Positions 31,661 through 44,220 of a DNA stretch of 64,000 bases are shown here, piece by piece (position 1 is the stretch's first letter; each line of letters opens with the position of its first letter). Origin of the DNA: Raphanus sativus (lineage: Eukaryota; Streptophyta; Magnoliopsida; Brassicales; Brassicaceae); contig NC_079511.1 in the NCBI RefSeq assembly GCF_000801105.2, forward strand, positions 25,296,638 through 25,360,637, read 5' to 3'. The position numbers and the translations under genes are program-made. The notes beneath the pieces were generated by a model. It ran no database searches. It saw only the letters and a list, made by a program, of their open reading frames with translations, and was not told the DNA's origin.

Positions 31661-32814
31661 CTATATCTACCTGGTTGGTAATCATCGTTAAGAGCGAACT
31701 AGTTGAGATTCACATTTTCTATGATTATTTCTATTTTAGGTATTCAGGGGTTCCTATATAAATCTCTCTGTAAAGCTTGTTGGAATACCCGTTTGCGGTT
31801 GCGGACTTTGTAAGTTGTTATTAACCAGATTGCTTGTAATTAAAGTATTTGTTTGAAATCTAATCATCTACATTTTCTATTTTGAACAAAAAGACTTTTG
31901 GTTATTTGCCTTAACATAGAACAAAATGACCCATACCCCCTTTCATATAGTCATATATAGATAGCTTCTTTGACTTTGTATACAAACGGACCCACAACAT
32001 ATAATTGAGTGTAAATTTCAATCTGTAAGCAAGAAAATGATTTCTTTTTCTTGTTGTTTAATTTCAATGGAAATTTAATTAAAAGTTATACATAGCTGAA
32101 ATTCCATGGAAACAAAACATGAGAGATTTAGTCATGCGTGCAACAACTACACCTGATATGACGTGAAATATCCGAGTTGATAATTTGTCCCTTCGTATAT
32201 AGATAGGCCCAAACCTCCGTTGACGTTAATATAGAAGCTTACAAATTGCTACGACATAACCTATTTTATTATCAGACAGACGTACGAAAGTGCAGTATCA
32301 ATCTACAATCAGAAAATGGAAAATTTCTTGTTGCTTAAATTTTCAAGAAAACTGCATATATATGGTCAATTCAAAGAATGATCCCAGGTCATAGATATAA
32401 TAGTTAAGAATTGAAATTCCATAGAAACAAGAATTGTGGATTTATGGTTTGGATATTTTATTAGATACATGTCATGTGTGCAAACGAAACTTGATATTTA
32501 GTAGACATTCTCTCTTTGAATGAACATTTTAGTAAAACTACGATCGAAAAAAAGAGAAAACGCGTGGCTTACCCAGTCTATAAACATCACTCATGCTGGA
32601 AATGTTGGAAAGATTCTAAAAACTATATAAAACTACCTCGAAAATAACCTTTTAATGGAAATCTTCATCCAAGATCAAAACAATTCACCACACATACATA
32701 ATACATGCACCCTTGAAAATGTATATGTTATAATGTGGCACTACGGTAAAATCATGGTAAAGGTACGTTATCATTAATGAAATCATAGTGTAACCCCAAT
32801 AAATCCAATCTAAG
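31661..32814. other. Intergenic with diverged internal repeat
   Basis: No gene supported. Sequences near 31990-32130 and 32290-32480 are similar (AATTCCATnGAAACAA, TTTCTTGTTGnTTAA), an old duplication. Confidence 0.4.
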
Positions 32815-33700
32815 GAACATGATCTCTTGAGATATAATTTGGATAACTCGTTCATTTTGTTGGAAAATGATCTCTTGAGATATAAATATCGAAAGAACAA
32901 TGTCATTATTATGGAAAACGTCCTTGACAATGTATAATGAAAAAAGATGAAAGGCAGCCTTTCAAAGGCTAAACTATCTTTTAAGTAGAGGCAAGATTCC
33001 GGCTCACACTCGATCTATAAAACAAAGAGCAAGAGGGAGAGACGGAGTAAACTTAGAGACTAAATATCCATTTTCATGCAAAGCCAAACAACAGAAAGGC
33101 ACTTCTTTATCGTTCCTTTGGCACAGTGAAAGACTAAAAACAACACTTCAAGGCCGCCACAGCCTATGATCTATAGCGTAATGAATCAATAATACTAATG
33201 ATATTGTTTCCTCAGTACTCACTATTCTTGATCCTACTCGAAGTTATAGTGTCTAGCATTCTCTACATCAAACTGTTAACTTCAGAGGCTGTGTTATATC
33301 TCTGAGAACATACAAACACAATCTTCTACACTTCAAGGCCACCACAACCTATGATCTACGGCTTATAAATATACGTGAGTTAATAGTGTCTAGCATTAAA
33401 CCATAAACCTTTTCTACACAATCATCAGTGAAGAGAACAAAAAGAAAGACATAAACTTTACCATGAGATTAGTATCATAAGCATCAACCAAGGCATCATG
33501 AGCAGTAGAAGGCAAAGCCCTTTCGAAAATATCCTCATAAGCTTCACCTAACTGTGCCATAATCTCATCTCCCATCTTCTTAGCAAACTTCGCAAATATC
33601 CAAGTTGATAATTTGTCATCTCTCATCTTCTTAGCAAACATCTCTCCATCAGCAGAGTCTCCAACGAACACACTCAAAGCCTTTGTTGTTCCAAATTCAA
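32815..33700 (-). pseudogene. Truncated duplicate of the 39189-41665 gene
   Basis: 33474-33690 encodes a copy of the end of exon 1 of the gene at 39189-41665 (ALSVFVGDSADGE, RALPSTAHDALVDAYDTNLM, then GT donor). It has an inserted segment that repeats FAKKM. The left part matches intron 1. At 33001 the match jumps directly to sequence downstream of exon 4 (32938-33000 corresponds to 39057-39117), so exons 2-4 are deleted. The Gly/Pro-rich N-terminal 300 residues are also absent. Confidence 0.85.
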
Positions 33701-35718
33701 AGTCATACATGTCTCTCCTCTATTGTTTAATGGTAACGACAGAGATCTCTGGAGGAGACAAGAAGAACAGAACTAACTTTAGATTTCATCTCATAACAGA
33801 ACTTCCTATTGTTAGCTTCCAAATTTCTTGAAGGTTTGAAAGAGGATTAATTGGAAAAATGAATATGAGAAGGTATTTGGTCCAGACTCTAAGCAACCTA
33901 ATATAGTGTCCTAAATTCTCTGGAAAGAAACAGTTCTATCTTGTAAAAAGCTCTAGTACAAGATAAATTATGTAAAATAGTAGTTCAATTAAAAGCCACA
34001 TGGATATTATCATGACAAAGATTTCTCCAAACCACACATATCTCTATAATATTATTTGAGAAGTCAGTTTCTTATGTGTCGCGCTCACGTTAACTCTCAC
34101 GATGGTTGATTACAGTGATACCCTTAATGAATTATAAATATTATATTTAAATACAATTATTGTTTTTATTGTTTTTTATTTAGTTTCCTTTTAAAATTTT
34201 CCATATAACACATATATAAAAAAGGAAAGATTTATAAATTTTAAATTGAATTTAAAAACGAAAATATATGTATATAATATGATTTCATTAAAAAGGAAAT
34301 TTCACAAGATAGTAATATTCTATTTTAAAAATATTTTAAATAACATAAAATATACTTTTGAAGTAATAAAATATTTGCTTTATATCTATTGTTTCTTAGA
34401 TGAAAAATATATATTTGTATATCATGTGATTTCATAAAAACAAAATTCAGAAAGATAATCTTGATATTAGAAAAATAAATATTATTTATTTCAAAACATA
34501 ATTCAAAGTAATAGAAATATTTTGATATATCTATCTAATTTCTTAGATGATTACATAAAATAATTAAGTAACATAAACTGATATATGTTTAGTTGACTAA
34601 AAATTGTTTATAATTAGTATTATTGAATTTTTTTATTTATTTTTCATATATTCAGTTGACTAAAATATATTTTGATTACAGCAAAAATATCGATAAACTG
34701 GATTTTACTTATATAAAATGATTTCTCAAAGACAATCACAAATTTGTACTACTTATTCTTATAAGATATTAAAAACTATCATTTTAACAATAAACATCTT
34801 TTAATGGAAATAATTATAAAATATTTTAAATAACATAACACTATATACTTTCACGAGGTAGATATATTATATTTTTCATTATAACAATTGTATGTTTTCC
34901 TAAAATTAAATTTTCTTTTAAATTTTAGGTTATTATGTTTGTGGAGTTTAATATAACTATAATCAAAATACCAAAGTAAATATGAATTTTCATTTTTAGA
35001 TTATTTAAAATAAATTTTATTGTACCTTTCAATAAATCTAAGACATAAAATTATTTAGAATTTATAAAATATTTTAATTATTGTAAATATTGATATGTGT
35101 TCATAAGCTTCCAAAAATGTATCACTTACTTATATATGTAACTTTCTCTTGATCATATTTTCTAATAAATATATAGGGATATATATATATATATTTATTT
35201 TAAATGAACATATAATTTGATAAATATTATGATCATATATGCACATTAAATTATAAATAAAATTAATTTGATTTAACTTAATTATATATATATATAAATA
35301 TTATACATTAATTATTAATTGGATTTTTGCTAAACGAAGACTGAATATTTAATTCTATTAGTCCGACCACGTAAACCATAAAAAAAATTCATTTTGAATT
35401 TAAAGAATATATGTAACTCAATATATACTCACAATATGAGTGACTCGACTAATCAACACTATATCTAAAATAATATATTATATTAAAATTAAGGAAGACA
35501 GCAATCAACCTAAATGTAAATAAGAAAATTAATCAAAATTTTAATATATTTAGAATAAAAATATTATAGTTGAATTCAGATAAATAAATGCAATCCAATA
35601 TATCGAAATGATAACTAAATCGACTGTAAAAAAAATTGACTAGATGTAATATACCTAAAATCATATTTCTAATTAAAATAATGTAATATTATTAATATAA
35701 GTTATGCATAAAATTATA
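33701..35718. other. AT-rich sequence, probably body of an outer Helitron
   Basis: No gene. From about 34130 the sequence is very AT-rich and resembles Helitron interiors. The 3' terminus of such an element appears at 37797, on the far side of the Helitron inserted at 35719. Its 5' end was not found. Confidence 0.4.
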
Positions 35719-37701
35719 TCTATTCTATTAAAACAGAGTCCTATTTAAAATTTATCATGGCATGTTTTAAAATTGGACCTATTAAAAATGTTGGGACAAT
35801 AAATATAAAAAGACGTTCCTTATACAAACCTATAATGATGTATTTTCATATTAACCGAATAATATTTGAAACAACCTTTTCTTATTCTTCGGAATCCTTA
35901 TGCTTCCTCTTAGTTTAAATCTCTGTCAACAACGAGGTGATGCTACTCTCCAATAAAAATGATGAGTTAACAGGGAAGCTTGGTGCAAAATTGGATTTAA
36001 GGTATAAGCTTGTGATATAAAGTTGCAGTGATAGGCAATTGTGGCTGAAGATAGTGTTCTCTGCTTTTGTTTTTTTCTCATATCTCGGCTGAAATGATGA
36101 ATTCAATAGCTATTTCGATGTATGTGAGTATTTTCTGTAGTTAATTGAATGGGATTTGACTTAATTTGGCAATTTCAGACCCTAAAATTTTCTGGGTTTG
36201 GTGGGCATTGTTGAAGATTCAATATTTAGATCTTATTTGATCATGATTGTCAAGCTTCCAGTTTCTTAATAGACAATCAACTTATTTTATTTTTGGCTTG
36301 TGTAAGAATATAATCCCTAATCAAGATGAAACCTTTTAATGACTTTCTTCGCTAAATTTTCTTTGAAGTGTGGTTCCATGTGTGATGTATGGACCTAAAC
36401 TAAGCACAGAAGCTTGATGAACTTGCTGTTGATTCAAACAAAACTAAGAATCACATGAACATTATTGGTTGTGTTATGCTATTATGTTACCAATAGAAAG
36501 ATGGTAAGTTCTTTGACGGACTAAACAAATAAAAAGGCAGAGAGAATTGTCGTCCAACAACAAACTAATCAGTCATCTCCCATGGTTTCCAGATCATATC
36601 AAAGCGAGATTTACACCACGCTATAGCAGAAGGGGACTATGAATAAATCTATTGATTCGACAGAAGGTGGTGATGATCCAATCATCCAACGAGATGTCCA
36701 CACTGTAGTTTCACACAATAGGTAATAAAAATAAACTAATGAAGCTGATTCATCCAAGAATCTATTTTGGGGGAGTGATAAGAGATGATAGTCCTTATAT
36801 GAATACGTTTGATTTCTTTCTGTATTCGTGCCACTTGAGTGTATTGACTCAAAGCCATATTTATTCATTGGCTATCCAGATAATTCTCTAGGCAAAATAA
36901 ATAAACAAAGCAACCTAATTGCAAAGGGTGTGTAGTTAAGTAAGAGCGTGGGGAATGAAGAAAGACTTACCAATGAGAACTTCATGAGCTATATACCACA
37001 GAGTTACTTATATTCTGTTGCAATGAATACCCAATTCAAATAACCAGAAGCTCTAGGTTTATATATACAATACTTGAGGTGAGGGCCGTGAGGCAGAGAT
37101 TTCTGTTATGGTACGTGGAGAAGTAATTTGACCAGAAATCTCTTTTGCGGGATAGTTTCTAAAATAATTCAAATAAAGTTCCAATGGTTAAAACCATGAC
37201 AATGTTTTCATATATATGCTGGAGTTTAGTTTCGTTAAATGGGAAATGCTCTCTCTTACTGTATATAAGCATCTAATTCAACAAGAAACCATGGGAGATA
37301 ACGTGGTTATATGTTATTGGAAGAAAATAATAAAAAGGCAATGTTCTCTGAATTTGTTATTCAGTTTGTTAACGGGTCAAACAACTGTATAACTAAGATT
37401 TAACATATGTCTTTGTACCAGTAGTTTTTGTCCACTTATTCTGGAAGAAAAAGATATTGGTGATGCGACAAAACACAGTGTATGTTGTTACAATCAAAGA
37501 TCAGCAACAATAAAGGGACAATGAATCGGGAAGAAGAAGATTGCCTGAAGAAAATGGACATAGAATCAGAAACAAAAGAAAAATAAGAGTTTAATCTAAA
37601 ACAAAAATAAGTATCTGATACATCGAAGGAAGAAGAAAGATGAAGAAACTTGATTCCTAAAAGTTAACAAATATCCGCGCATCCGCGCGGCCGATTTCTA
37701 G
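35719..37701 (+). mobile_element. Non-autonomous Helitron (1983 bp)
   Basis: Starts TCTATTCTATTAAAACAGAG and ends with hairpin CCGCGC-ATCC-GCGCGG (37675-37690), seven bases, then CTAG. It sits between host A (35718) and T (37702). These are canonical Helitron ends. No Rep/helicase. Confidence 0.85.
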
Positions 37702-37797
37702 TATTAAATTAAAACTAAAGTATATAGCAATCAATTATTATAAATATTTATTTTATAAATATTTATATCCGTGCATGAGCACGGAAAGATCACCTAG
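37702..37797 (+). mobile_element. 3' terminus of a second Helitron
   Basis: Hairpin CCGTGC-ATGA-GCACGG (37769-37784) followed by AAAGATCAC and CTAG (37794-37797), then T. With the preceding Helitron ending at 37701, the inner element probably inserted inside this one close to its 3' end. Confidence 0.75.
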
Positions 37798-37851
37798 TAA
37801 CATAAAAAACAAAAGAGTTTTCAATTCCTGATAAAACAAAGCAAGTTTAAG

Positions 37852-38079
37852 TTAAAAAACATCTTCTTCTTCTTGCAGACTTAGGTGGAGCATTTGGCTT
37901 TGGACTTGATCATTAGGAGCAGCATCTTTTTCTTTTGAACTTGATCCGAGGACTTGGCTTTGGACTTGATCATTAGGAGCAGCATCTTCTTCTTTTGAAC
38001 TTGATCCGAGCTTCTTACTTTTTCTGTCCCGGGCCCCAAAAAAAAAAACAAATCATCAATAACCATCTGATTAGCTACT

Positions 38080-38133
<54 letters not shown>

Positions 38134-38437
38134 TGGAGATATGGTTACACATGAATGTAATACCTTGATGCCTTATCCCGGAGCTTCATGATTCTCTGTT
38201 ATAACAATATAAGATGAAATCAAATCAACCAAAATAAAAAAGGCCTAGGATATGACATGAACTTATCAATTGCGATTTGCAAAGGAAAACTATATTGAAA
38301 GAAAGTAAAATAACCTTCACCGCAGCATGATCAATATTGCTGCGCCCTGGCATATGAGAAGTACAAAAGACCACTGTCTTACGCGCATTCATGAAACGCC
38401 TACCGGAACCATAACGTTTATCAGCTGTTAGCAGCAT
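37852..38437 (-). CDS. Three-exon gene fragment of unknown function with a 60-bp internal repeat
   Basis: Minus-strand model with GT-AG junctions and consistent phase: 38315-38437, 38164-38195, 37852-38023, about 108 codons. Exon 1 has TADKRYGSGRRFMNARKTVV then FCTSHMPGRSNIDHAAVK. Exon 2 has RIMKLRDKAS. Exon 3 carries two copies of a 20-residue unit GSSSKEnDAAPNDQVQSQ and ends EEEDVF. Exon 1 is open back to the TA simple repeat at 38.48 kb, so the real 5' end is uncertain and earlier exons may be missing. Not recognised. Could be a captured fragment next to the Helitron end. Confidence 0.45.
38082..38130. repeat. (TA)n microsatellite
   Basis: About 49 bases of uninterrupted TA in the first intron of the 37852 gene fragment. 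Confidence 0.97.
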
Positions 38438-38570
38438 TGCATCACTTTTGTGAGGGAGGCTGCTGGAAACCCTAGCTACATTATATATATATATATAATA
38501 TGCCCGTAAATTGGGCTTAAAGCAAGCTTTATATATTTACTGTATAAAACAAAAGTATAAATTTTTTTTG

Positions 38571-38571
<1 letters not shown>

Positions 38572-38606
<35 letters not shown>
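38572..38606. repeat. (CT)n microsatellite
   Basis: About 35 bases of CT. Confidence 0.97.
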
Positions 38607-38610
<4 letters not shown>

Positions 38611-39188
38611 CTTGCAGTTTTTGTCTCCTTTTAGGTTCTTGCCTTATGTTGCATGGGTGACTATAATTATGACAGAAAAGCCTATCATCAATGTAAATGA
38701 TAATAATAATAGATTCTCATTTTGGAGACAAAACTCGTTCAGGGGAACAACTTTCGAAAGAGAAGAAGTGATACAACATACAACCAAGACTTCTTGCAGA
38801 TGCAGACAGTTTGTACCCAAACTACATCTTCTCTAACTGGTCTTTGAACGGGCAAACCGGTATTATATCGATGTCACTCTCAATACTAGGAATACTTGAT
38901 AATTTTTTTTCTTGAAAGGTAACAATTTCCCAAGGTCTTCTTCATTTGCGATCAAAGTACGTATAATGAAAAAAGGTGAAAGGAACATGATCTCTTGAGC
39001 TATAAATATCGAAAGAACAATGTCATTATTATGGAAACCTCCTTGACAATGTATAATGAAAAAAGGTGAAAGGCAGCCTTTCAAAGGCTAAACTATCTTT
39101 TTAAGTAGAGGCAAGATTCTACATTCGAATCTAAACTCAGTTGCAGCGATAAAGCTTTCAAGAATGTTTCTGAAACCTTAAAAGTTTT
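38607..39188. other. 3' flank of the At1g53645-type gene
   Basis: 38976-39117 is shared with 32815-33000 (the truncated duplicate). No gene. Confidence 0.5.
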
Positions 39189-41665
39189 CTATTTGTAGTT
39201 CTGTGACACCTCCAAGACGAGCTTGTCCATGAACTGGTATTTCTTGTCAAATCCCCAACCAGGATTACTCTGCATAACATCAATACATCTTAAGAGAAAT
39301 CTCTGATAAAGAAAGACAGAGTGATGTTGTTAGATGAGAGATATCAAACCTTAAGACTAAGAGCAACACGATCTGCAAATCGTTTCACAGAATCAGGTGC
39401 ACTTTGGGGAAGTGTTGTAGCAATCCTATCGAGCTCCTCGTTTTGTTTCTTAGCTGTTGTCTATCAGGACCACTGTAGTGATCAACAATCTCTTTCATAT
39501 TGGGAGCTTGCGACATCGCTTCACCAATTGCTTCCTGCACAAAAGAAAAAAAAAACAGAAGAGAAGATTAAGTGATCAAACGAAACAAAAGTATTGCGTG
39601 GATGCATAAAAAAGCAAGCTGAAAAACTGTTACCTCCCATTCTTCTTGATCCTTGATCCCCTCGTAAGCCACTATGAAAGGCTTTACCTTCTCCAGACAC
39701 TCACGCAGCGACATTGGTGGCTTCTCATCAATGTCAGGATTTGATCCAAAGTCAGGCATCAAATATTCCGGCTCACACTCGATCTATAAAACAAAGAGCA
39801 AGAGGGAGAAACAGAGTAAACTTAGAGACTCAATGTCCATTTTCATGCAAAGCCGAACATCAAAAAGTTTTTCACAATCGTTCCTTTGGCTGAAAGACCA
39901 AGCTCACAATGAAAGACTAAAAACCTGAGAGGCTGTGTTACAAATCTAAAAAACATACAAGCACAATCTGCTACACTTCAAAGGCCACCGCAGCCTATAA
40001 TCTATAGAGTATGAATCAATATTAATGATATTGCTTCCTCATTATTCACGATCCTACTAAAAACGTCCTAGGCTGTGTTATAAATAATAGAGCATACAAG
40101 CAGAATCTTCTACGTTTCAAGGCCACCACAACCTATGATCTATAGCGTATGAAACAAAGAGCCAGACAGAGAGAAAAGTTAGAGACTCAACATCCATTTT
40201 CATGCAAAGCAAGACAACAAAATGCACTTTCTCTAACGTTCTTTTGACTGAAAGAAATACCCAAGTAACAATGATAGACTAAAAACCTCAGAGGTTGTTT
40301 TAAATCTGAGAATATACAAGCAAAATCTTCTATGCTTCAAAGCTACCACAAACTATGATCCATATCATGTGTTCTACCACATTATAGCGCATGAACTAAT
40401 AAGAGTGACATTGCTTCTCGTGAATTCACTATCCTAATAAGATTCTCTGTATCAGACTGTAACTTATGTCGAGTCAAGACAGTCAACAGAGAACAAAAGG
40501 ACAGAAACTTTACCATGAGATTAGTGTCATAAGCATCCACCAAGGCATCATGAGCAGTAGAAGGCAAAGCCCTTTCACATATATCCTCATAACCTTCTGC
40601 TAACTTTGCCATAATCTCATCTCCCATCTTCTTAGCAAACTTCTCTCCATCAGCAGAGTCTCCAACGAACACACTCAAAGCCTCCTGTTCAGCTTCCTCA
40701 TCTTTCTTATCATCTCTCCACCCATCACCACCTCTTCCCCTGCCTCTCCCTCTCGCTCCTCTCCCTCTTCCCCTGCCACCTCCTCTTCCTCTCACACCAC
40801 CGCCTCCTCCTCCTCCTCCTCCTCCTTCAGCTTCTCCGCGGGAAAGCTGGCTCCTTGCTCTCCTTCCAGCCTCTTCCGGACTCAGTTGGGGTCGTGGAGC
40901 TTCATCTCTAGTCGGTTGAACTCGCTTCTGACGCTGCTGATGCTGAGGGCGTCCAATGTGGCGGTTGTCTTGATTCTGCGGTGAAGGAGCAGATCGCACA
41001 AAAGGTGTTCCTCGACCTGCTCCACTTCCTAAAGCATTGGATATGTTGTTAGACTCCGGTGGTGGAGACAAAGTTGCATCCTTTGTAGCCTCAAGCTTCG
41101 CAAAAGGAGGACTTCCCTGAAAGTCATCCTTGGCTTGTTCAAAACGCGGTTGCTGCTGCTGTGGAGGAGCAAAACGCGGTTGCTGCGGTTCGAAACGCGG
41201 TTGATGCGGCTGTGGAGGATCTGGATGGCGAGGAGGCTCAGGGGCGAAAGGGGAAACAACGGGGCCTGATCCAAGGGAACCTCTTCCACGGCCACCAGCG
41301 CTATGTGAATCTGGTCTCACAAACGGAGTAGAGATCGGATCAGATTGGATCGGACGGCCACGACCATGACCGTATCCTCCGGGAGGTTGCGATTGTGATT
41401 GCGATTCCGACGAGCCGCGTCCTTGACCGAACGGTTCGCTAGCTCTTTCCGGTTCGCGATTGAAACCGAACTGTCCATTTCCAGCGACGGGGAATCCGGA
41501 ACCGCCGCCGCGTCCACGGCCACGGCCAGCAGGGCCGCCGTCGGAGGAGGAAGACGAGGAGAAATGAGATGTGGATTGGGTGAGAAATGGGGAGTGCTTG
41601 ACTATGGAGGCAATGCTAAAGCCATTGTTAGGGTTCGACAATCTTCTTCCGATAGCTCCTCTCAT
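39189..41665 (-). CDS. Gly/Arg/Pro-rich protein of the At1g53645 type, with a frameshift in exon 3
   Basis: Four exons with GT-AG borders: 40514-41665, 39634-39783, 39350-39534, 39189-39269, giving an expected 522 residues. The N-terminus MRGAIGRRLSN with Ser runs resembles a mitochondrial presequence. Residues 45-320 are low-complexity G/R/P/Q-rich (GRGRGRG, PRFEPQQPRFA, an RGG-like stretch). The C-terminal 200 residues are an ordered conserved region: ALSVFVGDSADGEKFAKKMG, MSLRECLEKVKPFIVAYEGI and a final SNPGWGFDKKYQFMDKLV. Exon 3 is 185 bases; conservation of phase needs 186. Near 39456-39462 the frame changes, and the last ~60 residues are read only in another frame. A missing A in an A-run explains it. 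Annotated in Arabidopsis as hydroxyproline-rich; role unknown. Confidence 0.85.
39786..40380. repeat. Tandem repeat in intron 1
   Basis: The phrases ACAAAGAGC, ATCCATTTTCATGCAAAGC and TTCAAGGCCACCACAACC recur at a ~360-base period (39790 and 40153 onward), lengthening intron 1 to 730 bases. Confidence 0.65.
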
Positions 41666-42354
41666 CGGACTTGACTTTGGGTGATTTCTTCAAAGCAGTG
41701 TGATGGAATGGATCTCGAGGGTTTTAGAGTTACAGTCATAAATCGGACCAAGCGTTCTCTTAACCGACGCCGTTTCGGGTATTCAGTTTTTACATTATTT
41801 TCAAATCAGTCCCTACAATTTTTGAATTATACCCGACGAATTGGAAATTGTACTTTTCGTTCCAAAACTCCCCTGATTAGTGCCATAATCACCGAAATTC
41901 TGAAATAAGATTCAAATGAAATGACCAGTTATTGAGGGTTTTTCAAACTAGTCCCCATATTTTTAATACGTGACGAAATGAATTTATACTTTTGATTTTA
42001 TCACAAAACCCCCTGATTGAGCCGTTATTCCGCTGAACCTATTCTGGTCTGAATTAGCAAGAATTAGTTCCAACGAGGTCAAGAAAAGAATTATCTTTTT
42101 TTTTTCTTTTCAGATGAGAATGAATAAAAATGAAACCAGAAGTTTCCATCTCAGAAAGAAGGTTTAAATGCTCAAATGAGTCTCAGAACAAGAACTCAGA
42201 AGCAATGTTCCATCGTTTCTTGCTTTTGTCTCCAGATACTACAGAACTCTGCTCTAGAAAATAATTAAAATGACAAATGAAAAAAAGTAAAAACGAAGTG
42301 TTTGTTGCTATCACTCTCCTTCATCAACAAAGCTTCTTGGGTTCTGTTTCTCTC
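41666..42354. other. Intergenic between CID8 and the At1g53645-type gene
   Basis: Promoter of the gene to the left and 3' region of CID8. No other gene. Confidence 0.5.
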
Positions 42355-44220
42355 CTAGTTTGTGGATGGTGATCGACTGAATCCTGATCTCACTGGTGTC
42401 TTTGACGGACTTACCCTGATGATATTTTAAAAACAAGGTTTCAATATCAATTTTTGATGTTCAGTTAGAAGATTCATTGCAAATGGTACCTTATGGGCTG
42501 AGATCCTAAGACTACTCCGCTGCAGTTGAGTGCTGCAACTGCACTCTCTGCCTATTTTTCATCATCCCAAAAGCCCCAAAAAACTAAGAATCAATACCCT
42601 TTCACCGATGTAAAGAAGACACAAAAGCTGATGTTTTTTTTTTACCACGGCAAATTCAACAAAAGCTATGCGAGTAGAATGCAACTGATCGCCAAGAAGC
42701 CTTATGCGAGTAACCTGTATAAACACAAGAAAATATTATTTGTTGCATTTTACAAAATTTATTTTTGTCTTTTGAGAGAGAGAAAGAAAGAAAATAATAG
42801 TAGTAGGTCTAGACCGACCTCACCGCAGGCAGACTCAAAGAAGGTTCTGACATCATCTTCAGTGGCCTGCAAAAGTTTAAAAACGAAAACTTAAAACCAA
42901 GAACATGTATGCAAAAAAAAGCAAATATAGACAAAAAAAACAGGAACAAGTGTTTACATTCTTGTCGACATTAGTGCAGTAGATGGTTCTTGTACACTTC
43001 TCCCTTTCATCAATAACAACACAAAGAAAAGGAGCCATGAAGTTCAGTTTCCAAACCTCAAAATGGAAACTATTGTTTTTATATTTACCCTGGGGAGAAA
43101 TGTGGGATTCACTGGAAGAATAGCAGTCTTTGAAGGCAAGACTCTAACCGGGTGATAACCGATAACTGTTCCACCCACACTTAAAGCAGCTCTTGCACCT
43201 TCTGCTTGAAACAAACATTCTTACTAATGTTAATACAAACTTGGAAGTTGATGTTTTTTATAAAAGAAGACAGGTTTAATAATAACTCACGGTCATCAGA
43301 GAACTCAACAAAGGCAAAGCGAAGAACTGAATGTGGATCTCCACAGATACGACAATCAACAACCTTCAGAAGACAAGAACACAATGTTACTTAGCTTAAC
43401 CCCACACATAAAGAAAAGGATAGCTTTGTATATTTTTTTAAAACTTACTTGTCCATAGCTGCTGAACAAGCCAGCTAAGACTTCCTCAGTTACCTAATTG
43501 GAAAGAAGAATATAGAATTAGAACAGTACATTTTCTTGCAAAAACCTGAAAGAGAAGGTAACTTACACTCTGATCAATGTCGGAGACATAGACTGTTCTT
43601 CTAATACTATCCTCTCTTTGAGCCTTGTAAGCTCTTCCAGCTAACCTAACTTTCCTCCCTTGGTTATAATCGTTTCTTCTCTGTAAATCCACAAAACCAA
43701 ACTTTAATATAAGTACAATAATGTACAAGATCATATAAGAGTTGCAAAACCAAAGATCAAACCCAAAAACAGAAACTTTCTAATTTGAAAACATCAAAAC
43801 AAAACTCCAAGATAGAGACTTTCTAGCATAATCAGGAACACAAACTAAATATCATCCCATAAACCAGGCAATCAAATTCATCTACAGTTTCAACAACAAC
43901 CAAACAAACAACTAATCAAACTTTTTTTTTGTTACCTTGCAGCCATCTTTTTTGTTGAATTCTTCACCACTAGATTGCTTCTTAGTAGTGATGGCAAAAT
44001 CATCAGAAGACAGAGACTGATAATGCTTCTTGTAAGAAGGGATAAACTCTTTAGCTTCAGGGTTCAGTTTCTTGAACAAAGCCTCCAGCTTCTTCATTTG
44101 ATCAGACTCCGGTTCAGGTTTGGATTCAGATTCCGGTTTAGAATCAGTCGTCACCAAGCTCTTCTTCTCAATTCCCTCACCAACATCATCAGTGACTAGG
44201 GTCTCAGTGATCGCGGCCAT
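42355..44220 (-). CDS. CID8: CID8-like poly(A)-binding-protein interactor with PAM2 and two RRMs
   Basis: Multi-exon gene: 43936-44220, 43567-43680, 43449-43493, 43291-43363, 43089-43201, ~42958-43000, 42819-42866, then exons near 42650-42710 and 42484-42560 and a last exon ending TAG at 42355-42357. The acidic N-terminus carries the PAM2 motif LNPEAKEFIPSY (residues 52-63), which binds the MLLE domain of PABP. A basic stretch RRNDYNQGRKVRLAGRAYK may be a nuclear signal. RRM1 starts RTVYVSDIDQSVTEEVLAGL with RNP1-like RFAFVEF. RRM2 has RTIYCTNVDKNATEDDVRTF with RIAFVEF. The C-terminus is IRVSPSKTPVRSGFSRSPS. Matches Arabidopsis CID8 (At1g53650). Exon 6 lacks an obvious AG acceptor at the expected place; using AG at ~42998 keeps frame with a few residues lost. 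Confidence 0.9.

Noticed and set aside
37881..38066. 61-codon ORF with MLLLMIKSKAK repeats
   Set aside because: Wrong frame of the same repeat; the spliced frame (GSSSKE...DAAPND) joins two upstream exons in phase.
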